64,000 nt of DNA from Clostridium_AW sp040797845 (GCA_040797845.1 JBFNFA010000006.1:1-64000); one strand, 5' to 3'; counted from the stretch's first letter, positions 15,789 to 25,056 are shown. Made by a program: numbers and translations. Notes: a model not told the origin generated them from the sequence alone.

Positions 15789-16505
15789 CTATTCTTCCTC
15801 CATCTTATATCCAATTCCCCACAAAGTCTTAATATATTCAATATCAGATTTATCATTAGATAATTTATTTCGTAATCTTTTCATATGTACATTAATGACA
15901 TTTTCCTCTCCGTAATAAGGCTCCTTCCAAACTTGATTATAAATTTGTTCTTTTGAAAAAACTCTTCCTAAGTTGGAAGCAAGTAACTTTAAAATTTCAA
16001 ATTCTTTAAATGTCAAATTTAATTGCTTCCCTTCTCTAATAACAGAGTGTTCATATATATTAATCTCTAAATCTTTCACATAAATTATTTTATTTTCATC
16101 ACTACTCTTATCTTTCATATACTTTGTTACACGCCTTATATTCGCTTTAATTCTTGATGAAAGTTCAATTAAAGAAAATGGTTTTGTTAAATAGTCATCT
16201 GCTCCAAGTCCTAATCCTATTGCTTTATCTGTATCATTATCTTTCGCTGTTATAATGATAATAGGTGTAACATCATGCTCTCTTATCTTTTTCATAACAT
16301 CCATACCATTAATTTTAGGAATCATTAAGTCTAACAAAACCAAATCATAGGAATGTGCTCGAAATTCATCAATTGCTGATTCTCCATCATAAACTTGTGT
16401 AACTTCATATATGTCATTTATTAAATACTCAGTAACCATTTCGCTTATGTTTTTATCATCTTCTATTAATAATATTTTAGGCAAAATACCTTTCATTCCT
16501 TTCAT
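15789..16505 (-). CDS. OmpR-family response regulator
   Basis: About 238 residues. The receiver domain (1-125) has acidic pair IEDDKN, phospho-acceptor Asp in DLVLLDLMIPKINGMD, switch residue T and Lys in LTKPFSLIEL. The winged helix ends with RLRNKLSNDK and TLWGIGYKME, the usual end of OmpR/PhoB members. The start is uncertain: ATGs at codons 1 and 4 or the TTG at codon 8 (giving MPKILLIEDD) are all possible. It is the first gene of the regulator-kinase-ATPase-permease cluster. Confidence 0.9.
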   Translation of the reverse strand: MKGMKGILPKILLIEDDKNISEMVTEYLINDIYEVTQVYDGESAIDEFRAHSYDLVLLDLMIPKINGMDVMKKIREHDVTPIIIITAKDNDTDKAIGLGLGADDYLTKPFSLIELSSRIKANIRRVTKYMKDKSSDENKIIYVKDLEINIYEHSVIREGKQLNLTFKEFEILKLLASNLGRVFSKEQIYNQVWKEPYYGEENVINVHMKRLRNKLSNDKSDIEYIKTLWGIGYKMEEE

Positions 16506-16639
16506 TTCATTATTGATTCTACTACCATCATAATTTACCTTTCCCTCTATGGTGTTAGTATAAAATAGCCATCACACTAAGTCAAACTAAGTAAAATAAT
16601 ACTTAGTTAAGATTGAAATATCATACCTATTTAATCTAT

Positions 16640-16693
16640 TTAAAAAATAAAAAATACCATGAAATTCATTAACTAAAAATTTCATGGTATTTT
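16640..16693 (-). terminator. Terminator downstream of the DsbA/FrnE-like gene
   Basis: 16-bp inverted repeat AAAATACCATGAAATT (16651-16666) with its complement at 16678-16693, followed on the minus strand by a long T-rich tract. It lies 10 bp after the stop codon. Confidence 0.85.
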
Positions 16694-16702
16694 CTATCTT
16701 AA

Positions 16703-17335
16703 TTATATTGTTAAAGAAGACAAGATCTTATCTAGCTCTTCAAAGCTACTATAGCCTTGTGAGATTATTCTTCCTTCATTTTCTTTAGCTACAATAACTG
16801 TTGGAAAACTCATTACCCCCATTGAGGCAGCCATATTAAAGTATTCAAAAGTTTCTTCTGTTAAAGCTTCTGAGAGAAATTCTTTCTCAAAATCTTCTCT
16901 AGTTATACCAAAACCTTCAGCTATTTCAATATATGTTTCCAAACTATTAGTATCCTTCCCTTCTACGAAGAGGGCTTCTTGAATTTTTTTAAGAAAGCTA
17001 AAAGCTGCATCCTTTTTTAATCTCTGAATTAAAACTACTGCTTTTGCCCCTGAGAGACTATCTAAAACTACATTAGTATTTTCTAGTATATTTTTATTAA
17101 ATCCTTCTCCAAATTTTTTGCCGGTTAATTGTTCTATTCTCTTGTTATGAGTTTTTATATAATCACCTAAGTTATTATTCATAACTTTAGCATTATCACC
17201 TACCCACATTCCTCCAGGTAAAATGTTAAAATCATAAGTTTCCTTGTACTTTTCTTGTATTTTAGTTATAACGTCGCTAAAGCCATAGCACCATCCACAC
17301 ATAGTGTCCATAACGTAATATATTTTTGTTTTCAC
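16703..17335 (-). CDS. DsbA/FrnE-family thioredoxin-fold protein
   Basis: 210 residues. A redox motif CGWC lies at residues 13-16 (DTMCGWCYGFSD), then an inserted helical domain, then the cis-Pro strand MGVMSFPTVIVAKENEG, where the Pro lies next to the active site. This is the FrnE-like branch of the DsbA clan. No signal peptide is present, so it is probably cytoplasmic and may act in thiol-disulfide exchange or oxidative stress defence rather than in secreted protein folding. It is monocistronic, with its own terminator. The substrate is unknown. Confidence 0.82.
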   Translation of the reverse strand: MKTKIYYVMDTMCGWCYGFSDVITKIQEKYKETYDFNILPGGMWVGDNAKVMNNNLGDYIKTHNKRIEQLTGKKFGEGFNKNILENTNVVLDSLSGAKAVVLIQRLKKDAAFSFLKKIQEALFVEGKDTNSLETYIEIAEGFGITREDFEKEFLSEALTEETFEYFNMAASMGVMSFPTVIVAKENEGRIISQGYSSFEELDKILSSLTI

Positions 17336-17507
17336 AAATAATCATCCTTTCAATTTAATTTTATTAACGATTTTGTTGTAAGCATTATATTTACAACTAA
17401 AAAATTGTTAATATATCACTAAAATTTTCAAAAAAATTTACTTCCAAAATAGTAACTATTATTAGATTTGTTATATATATTGTAACTATATAAACTTAAA
17501 TTATAAG

Positions 17508-17537
17508 TAAAAAAGGTGCTTTTTTCAGCATCTTTTT
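17508..17537 (-). terminator. Terminator of ABC cassette 2
   Basis: Stem AAAAAGGTGC (17510-17519) with GCATCTTTTT (17528-17537), one G-U pair on the RNA, then T-rich sequence on the minus strand. It lies 36 bp after the ABC gene. Confidence 0.75.
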
Positions 17538-17572
17538 CAGTTTATGTGGATAAAATCACAAGACAAATATTC

Positions 17573-19318
17573 TTAAATACTCCATCCTTCTGCTGTTTTT
17601 CTTATGTCTAAAAATCTCTTATAGACACCCTCTTGATTTATTAACTCTTTATGAGTTCCTCTCTGCACAATGCGACCATCATCCACCACAAGTATCTGAT
17701 TTGCATTTTCAATGGTAGCAAGACGGTGTGCAATTACTATGATGGTTTTCCCATGTACCAATGCGCTGATGGCCTTTTGTATTGCATGTTCATTTTCTGG
17801 ATCTACACTGGCAGTTGCTTCATCTAAAATAACAATTGGAGCATTTTTCAGCATTGCCCTAGCTATAGATATTCGTTGTTTTTCGCCTCCTGAAAGGGTG
17901 GAACCACCGTCGCCAATCACTGTTTCATATCCATCAGGGAGGTTCATAATGAAGTCATGACAGCAAGCTTTTTTAGCTACCTCCACCACCTCTTCAAAGC
18001 TTGCCTCTGGTTTTCCAAATCGAATATTGTTAATCACCGTATCATGGAACAAATATACCTTTTGAAACACCATGCTAATGTTTTTGAGAAGGCTGTCACA
18101 AGTCATCTCTTTTACATTGACGCCTCCCACGGACACAATTCCTTTATCAACGTCATAAAATCTAGCAATCAAACTGCATATTGTTGATTTTCCGCTTCCC
18201 GAAGGACCAACTATTGCTGTAGTGGTATTTTCTGGTATAGTGAATGATATATTCTTTAATACATCTCGCTTTTCATAGGCAAAGGTAACATCTTTAAACT
18301 CAATATCATATTTGAATAATTCTACCTCCTTGCTGTTTTTATCAATAAATTCTGCATTCTCTATGCTATCTAATTTATCTAATGTAGCATCAATAATTTT
18401 CAATACATGAGCTGCATTATTTATGGTTTCGATATGCCCAAAGATGACAAAGGAAAATATGGCCATCATAAGCATGGTTGGAATATCCATGGACCCATTT
18501 ACAGCCATTATTGCTGATGCAAGTACAATGCCCACAGATGCCGCCTTAAGGACAAATAAATGGAGGCAATTATAGGGAACATAATTCTTTTCAATTTTAA
18601 TATTTATATCCTTGCTCATCTTATAAGCGTTACGAATACCTTCTATAGAAACTCCATCTTGTTTAAATGCCTTAACCACAGGCATTCCTCTGATATACTC
18701 AATAGTAGCTGCTATCATGCTATCCTGTGCTCTCTGATGTACCGGTGCATTTTCATTGCTCTTGTTTCCAAGCAATTTTAAGAATAAAGCAGACAACAAG
18801 ATACCTGCTACTGCAATGAGAGCAATCCACAAATTATAAAAGGCCAGACAAATCACCATTGTAAATGCACTAATATATCCGTTTACCACCAGGTCAATCA
18901 TCTTCATCCCGTACATCTCAATAAAGGATAAATCTGTTGTTACAGCTGAGGCAATTTCTCCAGCGTTATTTTTGCTAAAAAACCCCAGAGATACCCTTTT
19001 TAATATGTCGCCAATCCCAATTCTTTGTTCTGCCGTTACTTCATGGCCAATACTTTCCTGAGTGGATGCTCGAAGATAAGCAAACAAAAACCTACCTGCC
19101 ACAGTAAAGATCATAAATCCTAACATATAGAATATCCGATCCATCGTCAACTTGCTAGTACCATTCATGTCCTCTATGATGAGGTTAAGCCCATATGAAA
19201 CTCCCATAATTGGCATGGCTGTAAACATAGTATTAAAGAAAGAATATATAAATCCTATATATAAGCGTTTCTTTCTGTCACCAGACCACTGAATGATTCG
19301 TTTTATTGATCTAAACAT
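17573..19318 (-). CDS. ABC transporter permease/ATPase, second subunit of IrtAB/YbtPQ-type pair (cassette 2)
   Basis: 581 residues: exporter-fold membrane domain (1-320), then an NBD with GPSGSGKST, signature LSGGEKQRISIARAMLK, Walker B IVILDEATASVD and H-loop IAHRL. It ends in AEGWSI, like the AKSWAI end of its counterpart in cassette 1, so the two cassettes are paralogous. The ATG at 19316-19318 is one base after the stop of the first subunit, with an AGGAGG RBS inside that gene. The probable function is import of a siderophore or other metallophore, or export of a small molecule. The sequence does not decide. Confidence 0.85.
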   Translation of the reverse strand: MFRSIKRIIQWSGDRKKRLYIGFIYSFFNTMFTAMPIMGVSYGLNLIIEDMNGTSKLTMDRIFYMLGFMIFTVAGRFLFAYLRASTQESIGHEVTAEQRIGIGDILKRVSLGFFSKNNAGEIASAVTTDLSFIEMYGMKMIDLVVNGYISAFTMVICLAFYNLWIALIAVAGILLSALFLKLLGNKSNENAPVHQRAQDSMIAATIEYIRGMPVVKAFKQDGVSIEGIRNAYKMSKDINIKIEKNYVPYNCLHLFVLKAASVGIVLASAIMAVNGSMDIPTMLMMAIFSFVIFGHIETINNAAHVLKIIDATLDKLDSIENAEFIDKNSKEVELFKYDIEFKDVTFAYEKRDVLKNISFTIPENTTTAIVGPSGSGKSTICSLIARFYDVDKGIVSVGGVNVKEMTCDSLLKNISMVFQKVYLFHDTVINNIRFGKPEASFEEVVEVAKKACCHDFIMNLPDGYETVIGDGGSTLSGGEKQRISIARAMLKNAPIVILDEATASVDPENEHAIQKAISALVHGKTIIVIAHRLATIENANQILVVDDGRIVQRGTHKELINQEGVYKRFLDIRKTAEGWSI

Positions 19319-19319
19319 C

Positions 19320-21110
19320 TTACTCTACTCCTCCTTTCTCATTGTTAGCTGCCCATTTCTTTGCACCAATATGAGCCTCCCACATACCTTTATAAAGTTC
19401 GCATTCCTTAAGTAGCTCTTCATGTGTACCTGTATTTACAATACACCCTTTTTCCATAACGATAATTTGATCTGCATTTTTAATGGTTGACAGTCTATGA
19501 GCAATCACTAATAAGGTTTTTCCTTTGGTAAGGGCGGCAATGGATTTTTGAATTTTATCTTCATTTTCAGGATCCGTAAAAGCTGTTGCTTCATCCATGA
19601 TAACAATAGGTGCATTTTTTAAGATAGCTCTTGCTATAGCAATTCTTTGCTTTTCTCCCCCTGATAATTTTCCTCCCGCCTCTCCAGCATTGGTATCATA
19701 TCCATTATCAAGACTTTGGATAAACTCATGACAACAAGCGGCCTTTGCTGCACTAATTACTTCTTTATCAGATGCACTAGGATTTCCAAGTCGTATATTC
19801 TCCATAATTGAACAGTTAAACAAGAAATTATCCTGAGTTACGAAACTCACCGTGTCAGCAAGCTGTGACAAAGAAATGCTTTTGATATTAATACCACCAA
19901 TTTTCACTTCTCCGTTGTCCACATCCCAAAATCGTGTAATCAACCTTGCAACCGTAGATTTTCCTCCTCCCGAAGGACCAACCAGAGCCGCAAAGTTTCC
20001 TTGAGGAAGTTTTAGATTAATGTTGTTGAGTACAGCACTTTCTGTACTATTGGAATTATCAGCTTTATCCGCATCATAAGAAAAGGATACATTTTTAAGT
20101 TCAATATCATATCCATGAATGTTTACCAACTCTAATGGATTTTCAAGCTCCTTCAAATTTAAAAATTCATATGCATCATTCACAGCATATTCTATAGCTT
20201 TGGAATCATTCACAAATACCGTAAAGCTAGTTAATGGTGCTACAATTCCTAAAGACAATATCAAACACATTGTAAGATCTGCCGGGCTTAATGACCCATT
20301 CATATACAGATACATTCCGATAGGCATGGTTCCAAGTATAGTTGATGGTAAAACTGCGCCACCAAAGTTCATGAGTTTCCAAGTGCTTTCAAACCAGTTT
20401 AGTGTATATGCTTTAAAAGACTTTACTGCTTTTTCAAATTTTTCATAAGAGGATGAAGACCGACCAAATGCCTTGATGACTTCAATTCCTTCTACATATT
20501 CTACAATAATGCTATTTACATAGTTGCTGGACTCCATGTAATCCGCATATTGCTTATTAAATGTCCTCATCATAATTGTGTATGCTACAACTGCTATAGG
20601 CACCGTAACCATTGCTGCAAGTGCCATGCGCCAATCTATCATAATGATATAAACAAACACACCTATAGGCAAAAGCAGATTGGAGATTCCTTCTGGAATC
20701 AGATGAGCCAAGGGAAGTTCAATAGTTTCCACCCGGTCTACAATCACATTTTTCAGCTTTCCTACCGGTTGATTCAGCACAGTGCCAAGTGGAGCTTTCA
20801 TTAATCTGTCAGCAATCTTAAGGCGCATATTTTCTAGTATGGTGTATGCAGAAAAATGCGCTAACATAGTAGATATAGCATAAAAAAGAAGTTTCACCAC
20901 ATACCCAGCAAGACATATTGCTGACCAAAATAATACGTCCTTTACCGTCTGCCTTCCTTCGAAAAATGAAATGATGATTTGATAAACTCCTATATAGGGT
21001 ACGATTCCCCCTGCAACACTTATTATCGCGCATATTACTGAAATAATCATTTTCAATCTGCACTCCTTGGCAAAGGACAAGACCGTTCTTAACCAATTTT
21101 CTTTTTTCAT
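19320..21110 (-). CDS. ABC transporter permease/ATPase, first subunit of IrtAB/YbtPQ-type pair (cassette 2)
   Basis: 596 residues. Membrane domain with about six helices, then an NBD with Walker A GPSGGGKST, signature LSGGEKQRIAIARAILK, Walker B IVIMDEATAFTD and H-loop IAHRL. The post-Walker-B segment TAFTD departs from the canonical form in the same place as the first subunit of cassette 1 (TSYSD), which supports a conserved division of labour between subunits. Downstream of an AraC gene, as in cassette 1, but here separated by about 250 bp with several inverted repeats and no Fur-like site I could see. Confidence 0.85.
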   Translation of the reverse strand: MKKENWLRTVLSFAKECRLKMIISVICAIISVAGGIVPYIGVYQIIISFFEGRQTVKDVLFWSAICLAGYVVKLLFYAISTMLAHFSAYTILENMRLKIADRLMKAPLGTVLNQPVGKLKNVIVDRVETIELPLAHLIPEGISNLLLPIGVFVYIIMIDWRMALAAMVTVPIAVVAYTIMMRTFNKQYADYMESSNYVNSIIVEYVEGIEVIKAFGRSSSSYEKFEKAVKSFKAYTLNWFESTWKLMNFGGAVLPSTILGTMPIGMYLYMNGSLSPADLTMCLILSLGIVAPLTSFTVFVNDSKAIEYAVNDAYEFLNLKELENPLELVNIHGYDIELKNVSFSYDADKADNSNSTESAVLNNINLKLPQGNFAALVGPSGGGKSTVARLITRFWDVDNGEVKIGGINIKSISLSQLADTVSFVTQDNFLFNCSIMENIRLGNPSASDKEVISAAKAACCHEFIQSLDNGYDTNAGEAGGKLSGGEKQRIAIARAILKNAPIVIMDEATAFTDPENEDKIQKSIAALTKGKTLLVIAHRLSTIKNADQIIVMEKGCIVNTGTHEELLKECELYKGMWEAHIGAKKWAANNEKGGVE

Positions 21111-21140
21111 TTTATACTTTCACCTCTCACGGATTTTTGA

Positions 21141-21210
21141 GTTTTAAAGACTAGCTATTGTCAGTCTTTTAAAACAATTATAGGGATTAGTTAAAATCAA
21201 CTAATCCCTA
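21141..21210. repeat. Two adjacent inverted repeats between AraC and ABC cassette 2
   Basis: IR1: TAGGGATTAGTT (21181-21192) with its exact complement at 21199-21210, 6-nt loop. IR2: GTTTTAAAGACT (21141-21152) with a near-perfect complement at 21163-21175. They may be a terminator after the AraC gene, an operator for it, or a leader structure before the ABC gene. Neither has a strong T tract on the minus strand. Confidence 0.55.
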
Positions 21211-21362
21211 TTTTAATCCTTGAAAAATATAGCCGCCACTCCACAAAGGTCAAACCTGCTCCGATTAGACATTAGAGTTAGTCTGTCCTAACCCTAACAC
21301 CTAATAAAAATGCCTTTTGGTACTTATAAACACATATATAATATATCGTAATACTACTTCAT

Positions 21363-22328
21363 TTAGACAAATGTTCTTCGATATTCAGAAGGTGAACTAT
21401 TCATGACTTTTTTAAATGCAGAGGCAAATTTACTTGCATTCTCGTAACCTACCTTACCTGCAATGGTGGTAATACTTTCATTTGTCTCACGTAGCATTAA
21501 AGCAGCCACCTGCATGCGATAAGATCGCATATACGCATATATTGACGTTCCATAGACGCCCTTAAAGCAATTTTTCATAGAGGTAAGTGGTATCTCAAAT
21601 TGGCTAGACAATTTTTCTAATGTGATATTCTTGTCTATATGATCAGTCATATATTTCATAATGGCTTTTACTGTTTCAACCTGTTTTTTAGTGTAATATG
21701 GCCTTTCTTCTCCATTTATTCTTACATCTACTACGCTCAAAAATAATAGCAATTCTAAAATTTTAATCTTAAAATAATTTATACGTATTTCACCAGGTAC
21801 AGTATATAGCTCAGAAAAAATATGCTGAATGGAGTCCTTTGCACGCATGATGAAGGGGCATTTTCCAGAACAAAACTTGTTATACAATGCTCGCAAATCA
21901 ATAGAAAATCCGTCAAAAATAGTGGATAAGGTTTTTGATGCTTCGTCAATATATATTGCAACCGTAATTCCATGATAATGCTTTAGAGGAAATCCAAATC
22001 CAATAGCATGATGATTTCTTGAATTAATCTGTAGATCTCCCTCTTGTAAATACATATATGAACCGCTCTGAAATTCCCATTCAATACGTCCCTCTCGGCA
22101 ATGATCTATTCCCATCATTTCTACTTTCGGAATAAACTCCGAAAAACAATTCTGCATGTGAAAATCATTGTACATTAAATCAATACCTGGAAACACCTTG
22201 TAACAACTCATAGTACCTTCACCAGTAATATCTTTCATTTCATATACAGTACAATCTTCATCTTTCTTTATCACAGTAATATTATTACCGTAAGATGCCT
22301 TTTGTTCCAAAAGCTCATCCAATTCCAT
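21363..22328 (-). CDS. AraC-family transcriptional regulator (cassette 2)
   Basis: 321 residues. The variable N-terminal sensor part contains GSYMYLQEGDLQINSRNHHA. The C-terminal double HTH reads LEKLSSQFEIPLTSMKNCFKG and ITTIAGKVGYENASKFASAFKK (given in parts), ending SPSEYRRTFV. The second HTH shares the GYEN(P/A)SKFA core with the AraC protein of cassette 1, so the regulators are paralogous as well as the transporters. The ATG at 22326-22328 has AAAGGAG upstream. It is the probable activator of the downstream ABC pair in response to the transported ligand, as for YbtA. Confidence 0.85.
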   Translation of the reverse strand: MELDELLEQKASYGNNITVIKKDEDCTVYEMKDITGEGTMSCYKVFPGIDLMYNDFHMQNCFSEFIPKVEMMGIDHCREGRIEWEFQSGSYMYLQEGDLQINSRNHHAIGFGFPLKHYHGITVAIYIDEASKTLSTIFDGFSIDLRALYNKFCSGKCPFIMRAKDSIQHIFSELYTVPGEIRINYFKIKILELLLFLSVVDVRINGEERPYYTKKQVETVKAIMKYMTDHIDKNITLEKLSSQFEIPLTSMKNCFKGVYGTSIYAYMRSYRMQVAALMLRETNESITTIAGKVGYENASKFASAFKKVMNSSPSEYRRTFV

Positions 22329-22540
22329 TCATCTCCTTTTCCTGCCGTAATAATCTCCTTTAGAAATAAAAAATGCTCCAGTATTTAACTTAGGGAACAT
22401 CTGCTAGAGGTGCACAGAAACAATAATCTTATATGCTATTATATTTATCATCTAGATTTTGCAAATTTCATTGTATCTTGTATATACCTTTTATAGTAAA
22501 TGGTGTATACTTTTAAACAATACGGTGGAGGTGATTGTTG

Positions 22541-22825
22541 ATGCTAAAGGTCATTGCTGAAGATTTTATCAAAAAGGAATATCTCGAAGTTGTTGCACCG
22601 ATGTATGCCGAATTGGTAGCTGCAACAAAAAAGGAGCCGGGGTGTGTGGAATATAATCTTTTCGTGGATGAAGATGATGAAAGACATTTTATTTTCATCG
22701 AGGAATGGATCGACCATCAGGCGTTGGATGCACATTGTGCGTCAGAACACTTTACACGTCTTGTTCCTTTGATTAATCAGTACCAATATAAAGAAGGCAC
22801 TGCACTGCTGATGAAATCTTTTTAA
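22541..22825 (+). CDS. Antibiotic-biosynthesis-monooxygenase (ABM/YgiN-like) domain protein
   Basis: A 94-residue single ABM ferredoxin-like domain: AEDFIKKEYLEVVAPMYAEL, the KKEPGCVEYNLF strand typical of YgiN-like quinol monooxygenases, FIFIEEWIDHQALDAH, and SEHF near the end. Family members are cofactor-free small oxygenases or dimeric stress proteins; the substrate here is unknown. I prefer the ATG at 22541, which has GGAGGTG 7 nt upstream, over the TTG two codons earlier. It is transcribed away from cassette 2. Confidence 0.85.
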   Translation: MLKVIAEDFIKKEYLEVVAPMYAELVAATKKEPGCVEYNLFVDEDDERHFIFIEEWIDHQALDAHCASEHFTRLVPLINQYQYKEGTALLMKSF

Positions 22826-22866
22826 TTAAAAACATCATAATCGGGTAGAAGGTAGATGATTAAATT

Positions 22867-22974
22867 CTATACCTCTACGCCGATTGCCTGGGCACTGCTT
22901 CCTTTTTCATCACATTCCCAATTCATTGGTATACATGTCTGAATATGTATTTCTTCATCCTCATGAAATTCCAC
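22867..22974 (-). pseudogene. Short coding-like fragment, unrecognised
   Basis: A 35-codon frame from a GTG to a TAG, with no RBS, reads like the C-terminal end of a real protein (EFHEDEEIHIQTCIPMNWEC, then GSSAQAIGVEV). Codon use looks genuine. No family is recognised. It is probably the tail of a deleted gene convergent with the ABM gene. Confidence 0.35.
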
Positions 22975-23028
22975 GCATTTTCTATATTTTATTTTTTATA
23001 AGTAAGCTTTACTATTTCTACTGACATA

Positions 23029-23109
23029 CTACTTTTTTAAAAACTTCTTAATTCCCTGAAAAGCAGTGTTAGCAAAATGTTCTACAAGATTAATCAATTC
23101 GATTTCCAT
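23029..23109 (-). CDS. Possible 26-residue amphipathic peptide
   Basis: ATG at 23107-23109 with AAGGGG 10 nt upstream, stop TAG at 23029-23031. The product begins MEIELINLVEHFANTAF and ends QGIKKFLKK: a hydrophobic face with acidic residues first and a Lys-rich end. That would suit a small membrane-active or regulatory peptide. It is not recognised. It could be chance, because the overlapping other frame (VEEYEQNGRIGIRLSEKG) also looks partly coding. Confidence 0.35.
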   Translation of the reverse strand: MEIELINLVEHFANTAFQGIKKFLKK

Positions 23110-23240
23110 TTAATGCTTTCCCCTTTCTCACTAAGTCTTATACCAATTCTACCATTTTGTTCGTATTCTTCAACATACAAATATTATAAATCTTGTGACA
23201 ATCCTGATTATAGCTGTTCCCAATAATTCCTCTCCATCAT

Positions 23241-23543
23241 CTAAAATGATTTAATTTTGATAAAGCAACTTAGAATCAGTACTATAGCAATGGTGATTAA
23301 AATGCCTTCGCCTAATGATTTAAGCTTATCCCGACGCCATCTCTTAGAAACATTTTTCATCATTTCCATTTCATCTAAATTCTCTCTTGTTACATCAATT
23401 ACCATAGACATACTTTCTAATTCCATTCTACACTTCTCACATGTCTCAATATGTTCATTTACAAGTTTTCTGCTTTCTTCACTACATATGTTGTCATAAT
23501 ATAAAGGTAATAAATCTCTAATAACATCGCAGGATATTTTCAT
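23241..23543 (-). CDS. Anti-sigma factor with zinc-finger (zf-HC2) domain
   Basis: 100 residues. N-terminal zinc-binding anti-sigma domain: CDVIRDLLPLYYDN, then H-x3-C-x2-C in VNEHIETCEKCRMEL. One transmembrane helix near the C-terminus (ILITIAIVLILSCFI). The ATG at 23541-23543 overlaps the sigma factor stop by four bases (ATGA), and its RBS GGAGG lies in that gene. It should hold the cognate ECF sigma factor at the membrane until a signal releases it. Confidence 0.88.
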   Translation of the reverse strand: MKISCDVIRDLLPLYYDNICSEESRKLVNEHIETCEKCRMELESMSMVIDVTRENLDEMEMMKNVSKRWRRDKLKSLGEGILITIAIVLILSCFIKIKSF

Positions 23544-24016
23544 TTCAATTCCTCCTTCAATTTTGTTTTTGCCCGATAAAATGTAACTCTCGCCCAACTT
23601 TCGGTTTTTCCAAATAACTCTGCTATTTGAGAGAACGGCAATTCTCCAAATATACGTAGCGTAAATACTTCTTTGTATGGTTCTTCTAAATTATGCAGGC
23701 ATCGATGAATTTCTCTGGCAGTTTCTTTATTCTCAATTAAATTCTCAAATTCATATGTTTCTACCTCTTGAATCAGTTCCTGATTTTTTTTATTCTTGCG
23801 ATAATATGAGAAATATGTATTCTTAGCAATCTGGCACAACCATACAAAAGGTTTACATTGCCCATTAAACTGTTCTATACTTTTCAAAGCCTTAAAAAAA
23901 GTCTCCTGTACTATTTCTTCAGCAATCTGTTCATCTCTGCTTATGGAAAGTAAGAATTTATATACATCATTAAAATATTTGCTATATAATTCTTTAAATT
24001 CTTTAGTATTGAGCAC
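23540..24016 (-). CDS. ECF-type RNA polymerase sigma factor
   Basis: 158 residues. Sigma-2 domain: YFNDVYKFLLSISRDEQIAE, then EIVQETFFKALKSIEQF (region 2.2/2.3) and FVWLCQIAKNTYFSYYRKNKK (2.4). Sigma-4 domain: PYKEVFTLRIFGELPFSQIA and ELFGKTESWARVTFYRAKTKL. The start is taken as the GTG at 24014-24016, which follows an AAAGGGGTGAG RBS; the 13 codons before it are unlikely to be translated. It is paired with the downstream anti-sigma gene and probably activates its own promoter. The regulon is unknown. Confidence 0.9.
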   Translation of the reverse strand: MLNTKEFKELYSKYFNDVYKFLLSISRDEQIAEEIVQETFFKALKSIEQFNGQCKPFVWLCQIAKNTYFSYYRKNKKNQELIQEVETYEFENLIENKETAREIHRCLHNLEEPYKEVFTLRIFGELPFSQIAELFGKTESWARVTFYRAKTKLKEELK

Positions 24017-24090
24017 ATTCTCACCCCTTTCGTATATATGACTCACAAGTTTCATGTTTGTTACAAACTTTTTTCTTAATAGTACTTATT

Positions 24091-24119
24091 AAAAAAGCTG
24101 CTTGCTAAGGCAAACAGCT
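24091..24119 (-). terminator. Terminator between the methyltransferase and sigma genes
   Basis: Stem AGCTGCTTGC (24096-24105) / GCAAACAGCT (24110-24119), one G-U pair on the RNA, 4-nt loop, then TTTTTT on the minus strand. The 24120-24297 stretch contains nothing recognisable. Confidence 0.75.
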
Positions 24120-24297
24120 AATATCTTCAAAATAATCAATTATTTCTGATTTGACTTTTAATTATATAAATAATCCTTAGTTACTAAAACAATTCATCCA
24201 GTAAAATATAGTACTTTATTTTTTCCCAGATCAATGACCATGGTTATATAATAGCATAATCATAAGTATATATAATATCTGAGTAGTAACACTATCT

Positions 24298-25056
24298 CTA
24301 TTTAATAGCAACAGCCTCAAAAGTAATTACCTCTTCAGAATTTGATGGATACTGCCCAAATTTATACTCTGAAGAAATCATAATATTTTTAAATCCTATA
24401 CTTTCAAGTATTAATCTAAACTCTTCTACTCCATACCAACGTAATGGAAAATACTCTAATTCAGTTTGCATAAGTACCCCTTCACGCCACTTTTCATATC
24501 GCCCATGGGAAATAGTATATTGATTTATATAGTCAACCTCTACAATTTTATTTTCTAGTGTAATTATATCTCTATTAGAACATTCCCAAGTTTTTGTGGA
24601 AACTGTACCTATTGAAATATCAGTTTGCAAAAATATATCAAGAATTAATCTACCGCCATTAGATAAATGCTTATAAAAGTTTTGTAATGCTTTTATTGAA
24701 TCTTCCCTCTTATGTAGTAGAAGGAAGGTTCCCGTTGGCACTATAATAGCATCATATTTTGTATCTTGTGAAAAAGACTCCATCTTTGCCTCAAAAAGTT
24801 TAGGACTTAGACCCCTTTTTTCACAATTATTCTCACATATATTTAACATGTCTTTTGAACTATCAAATCCATCAACATTTAATCCTTTTTCTAAAAGAGG
24901 AATTAATATACGCCCAGTTCCTGTTGCAGGTTCAAGAATAGGTCCTTTGCACGACTCTAATCTATTCATGTAAAATTCCACATCTCCAAAAGAATGACCT
25001 ATAGGCTTATCCATATCATATACTTCTGAAGACAATCTACCATAATAACTCAACAT
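24298..25056 (-). CDS. Class I SAM-dependent methyltransferase
   Basis: 252 residues, Rossmann-type methyltransferase. Motif I is EPATGTGRILIPLLEKG, with the acidic residue of motif II in DGFDSSKDML. Motif III/IV lies at YDAIIVPTGTFLLL and the post-motif helix at LSNGGRLILDIFLQ. This resembles the YcgJ/UbiE-like branch with a C-terminal LRWYGVEEFRLIL segment. The acceptor substrate is unknown. A good RBS (AAAGGTGA) precedes the ATG. It is monocistronic with its own terminator. Confidence 0.82.
   Translation of the reverse strand: MLSYYGRLSSEVYDMDKPIGHSFGDVEFYMNRLESCKGPILEPATGTGRILIPLLEKGLNVDGFDSSKDMLNICENNCEKRGLSPKLFEAKMESFSQDTKYDAIIVPTGTFLLLHKREDSIKALQNFYKHLSNGGRLILDIFLQTDISIGTVSTKTWECSNRDIITLENKIVEVDYINQYTISHGRYEKWREGVLMQTELEYFPLRWYGVEEFRLILESIGFKNIMISSEYKFGQYPSNSEEVITFEAVAIK

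Noticed and set aside
23110..23200. Frame VEEYEQNGRIGIRLSEKG on the minus strand upstream of the small peptide
   Set aside because: It reads like coding sequence but has only 29 codons between stops and no start with an RBS. It overlaps the peptide start region, so it may be the tail of a deleted gene.
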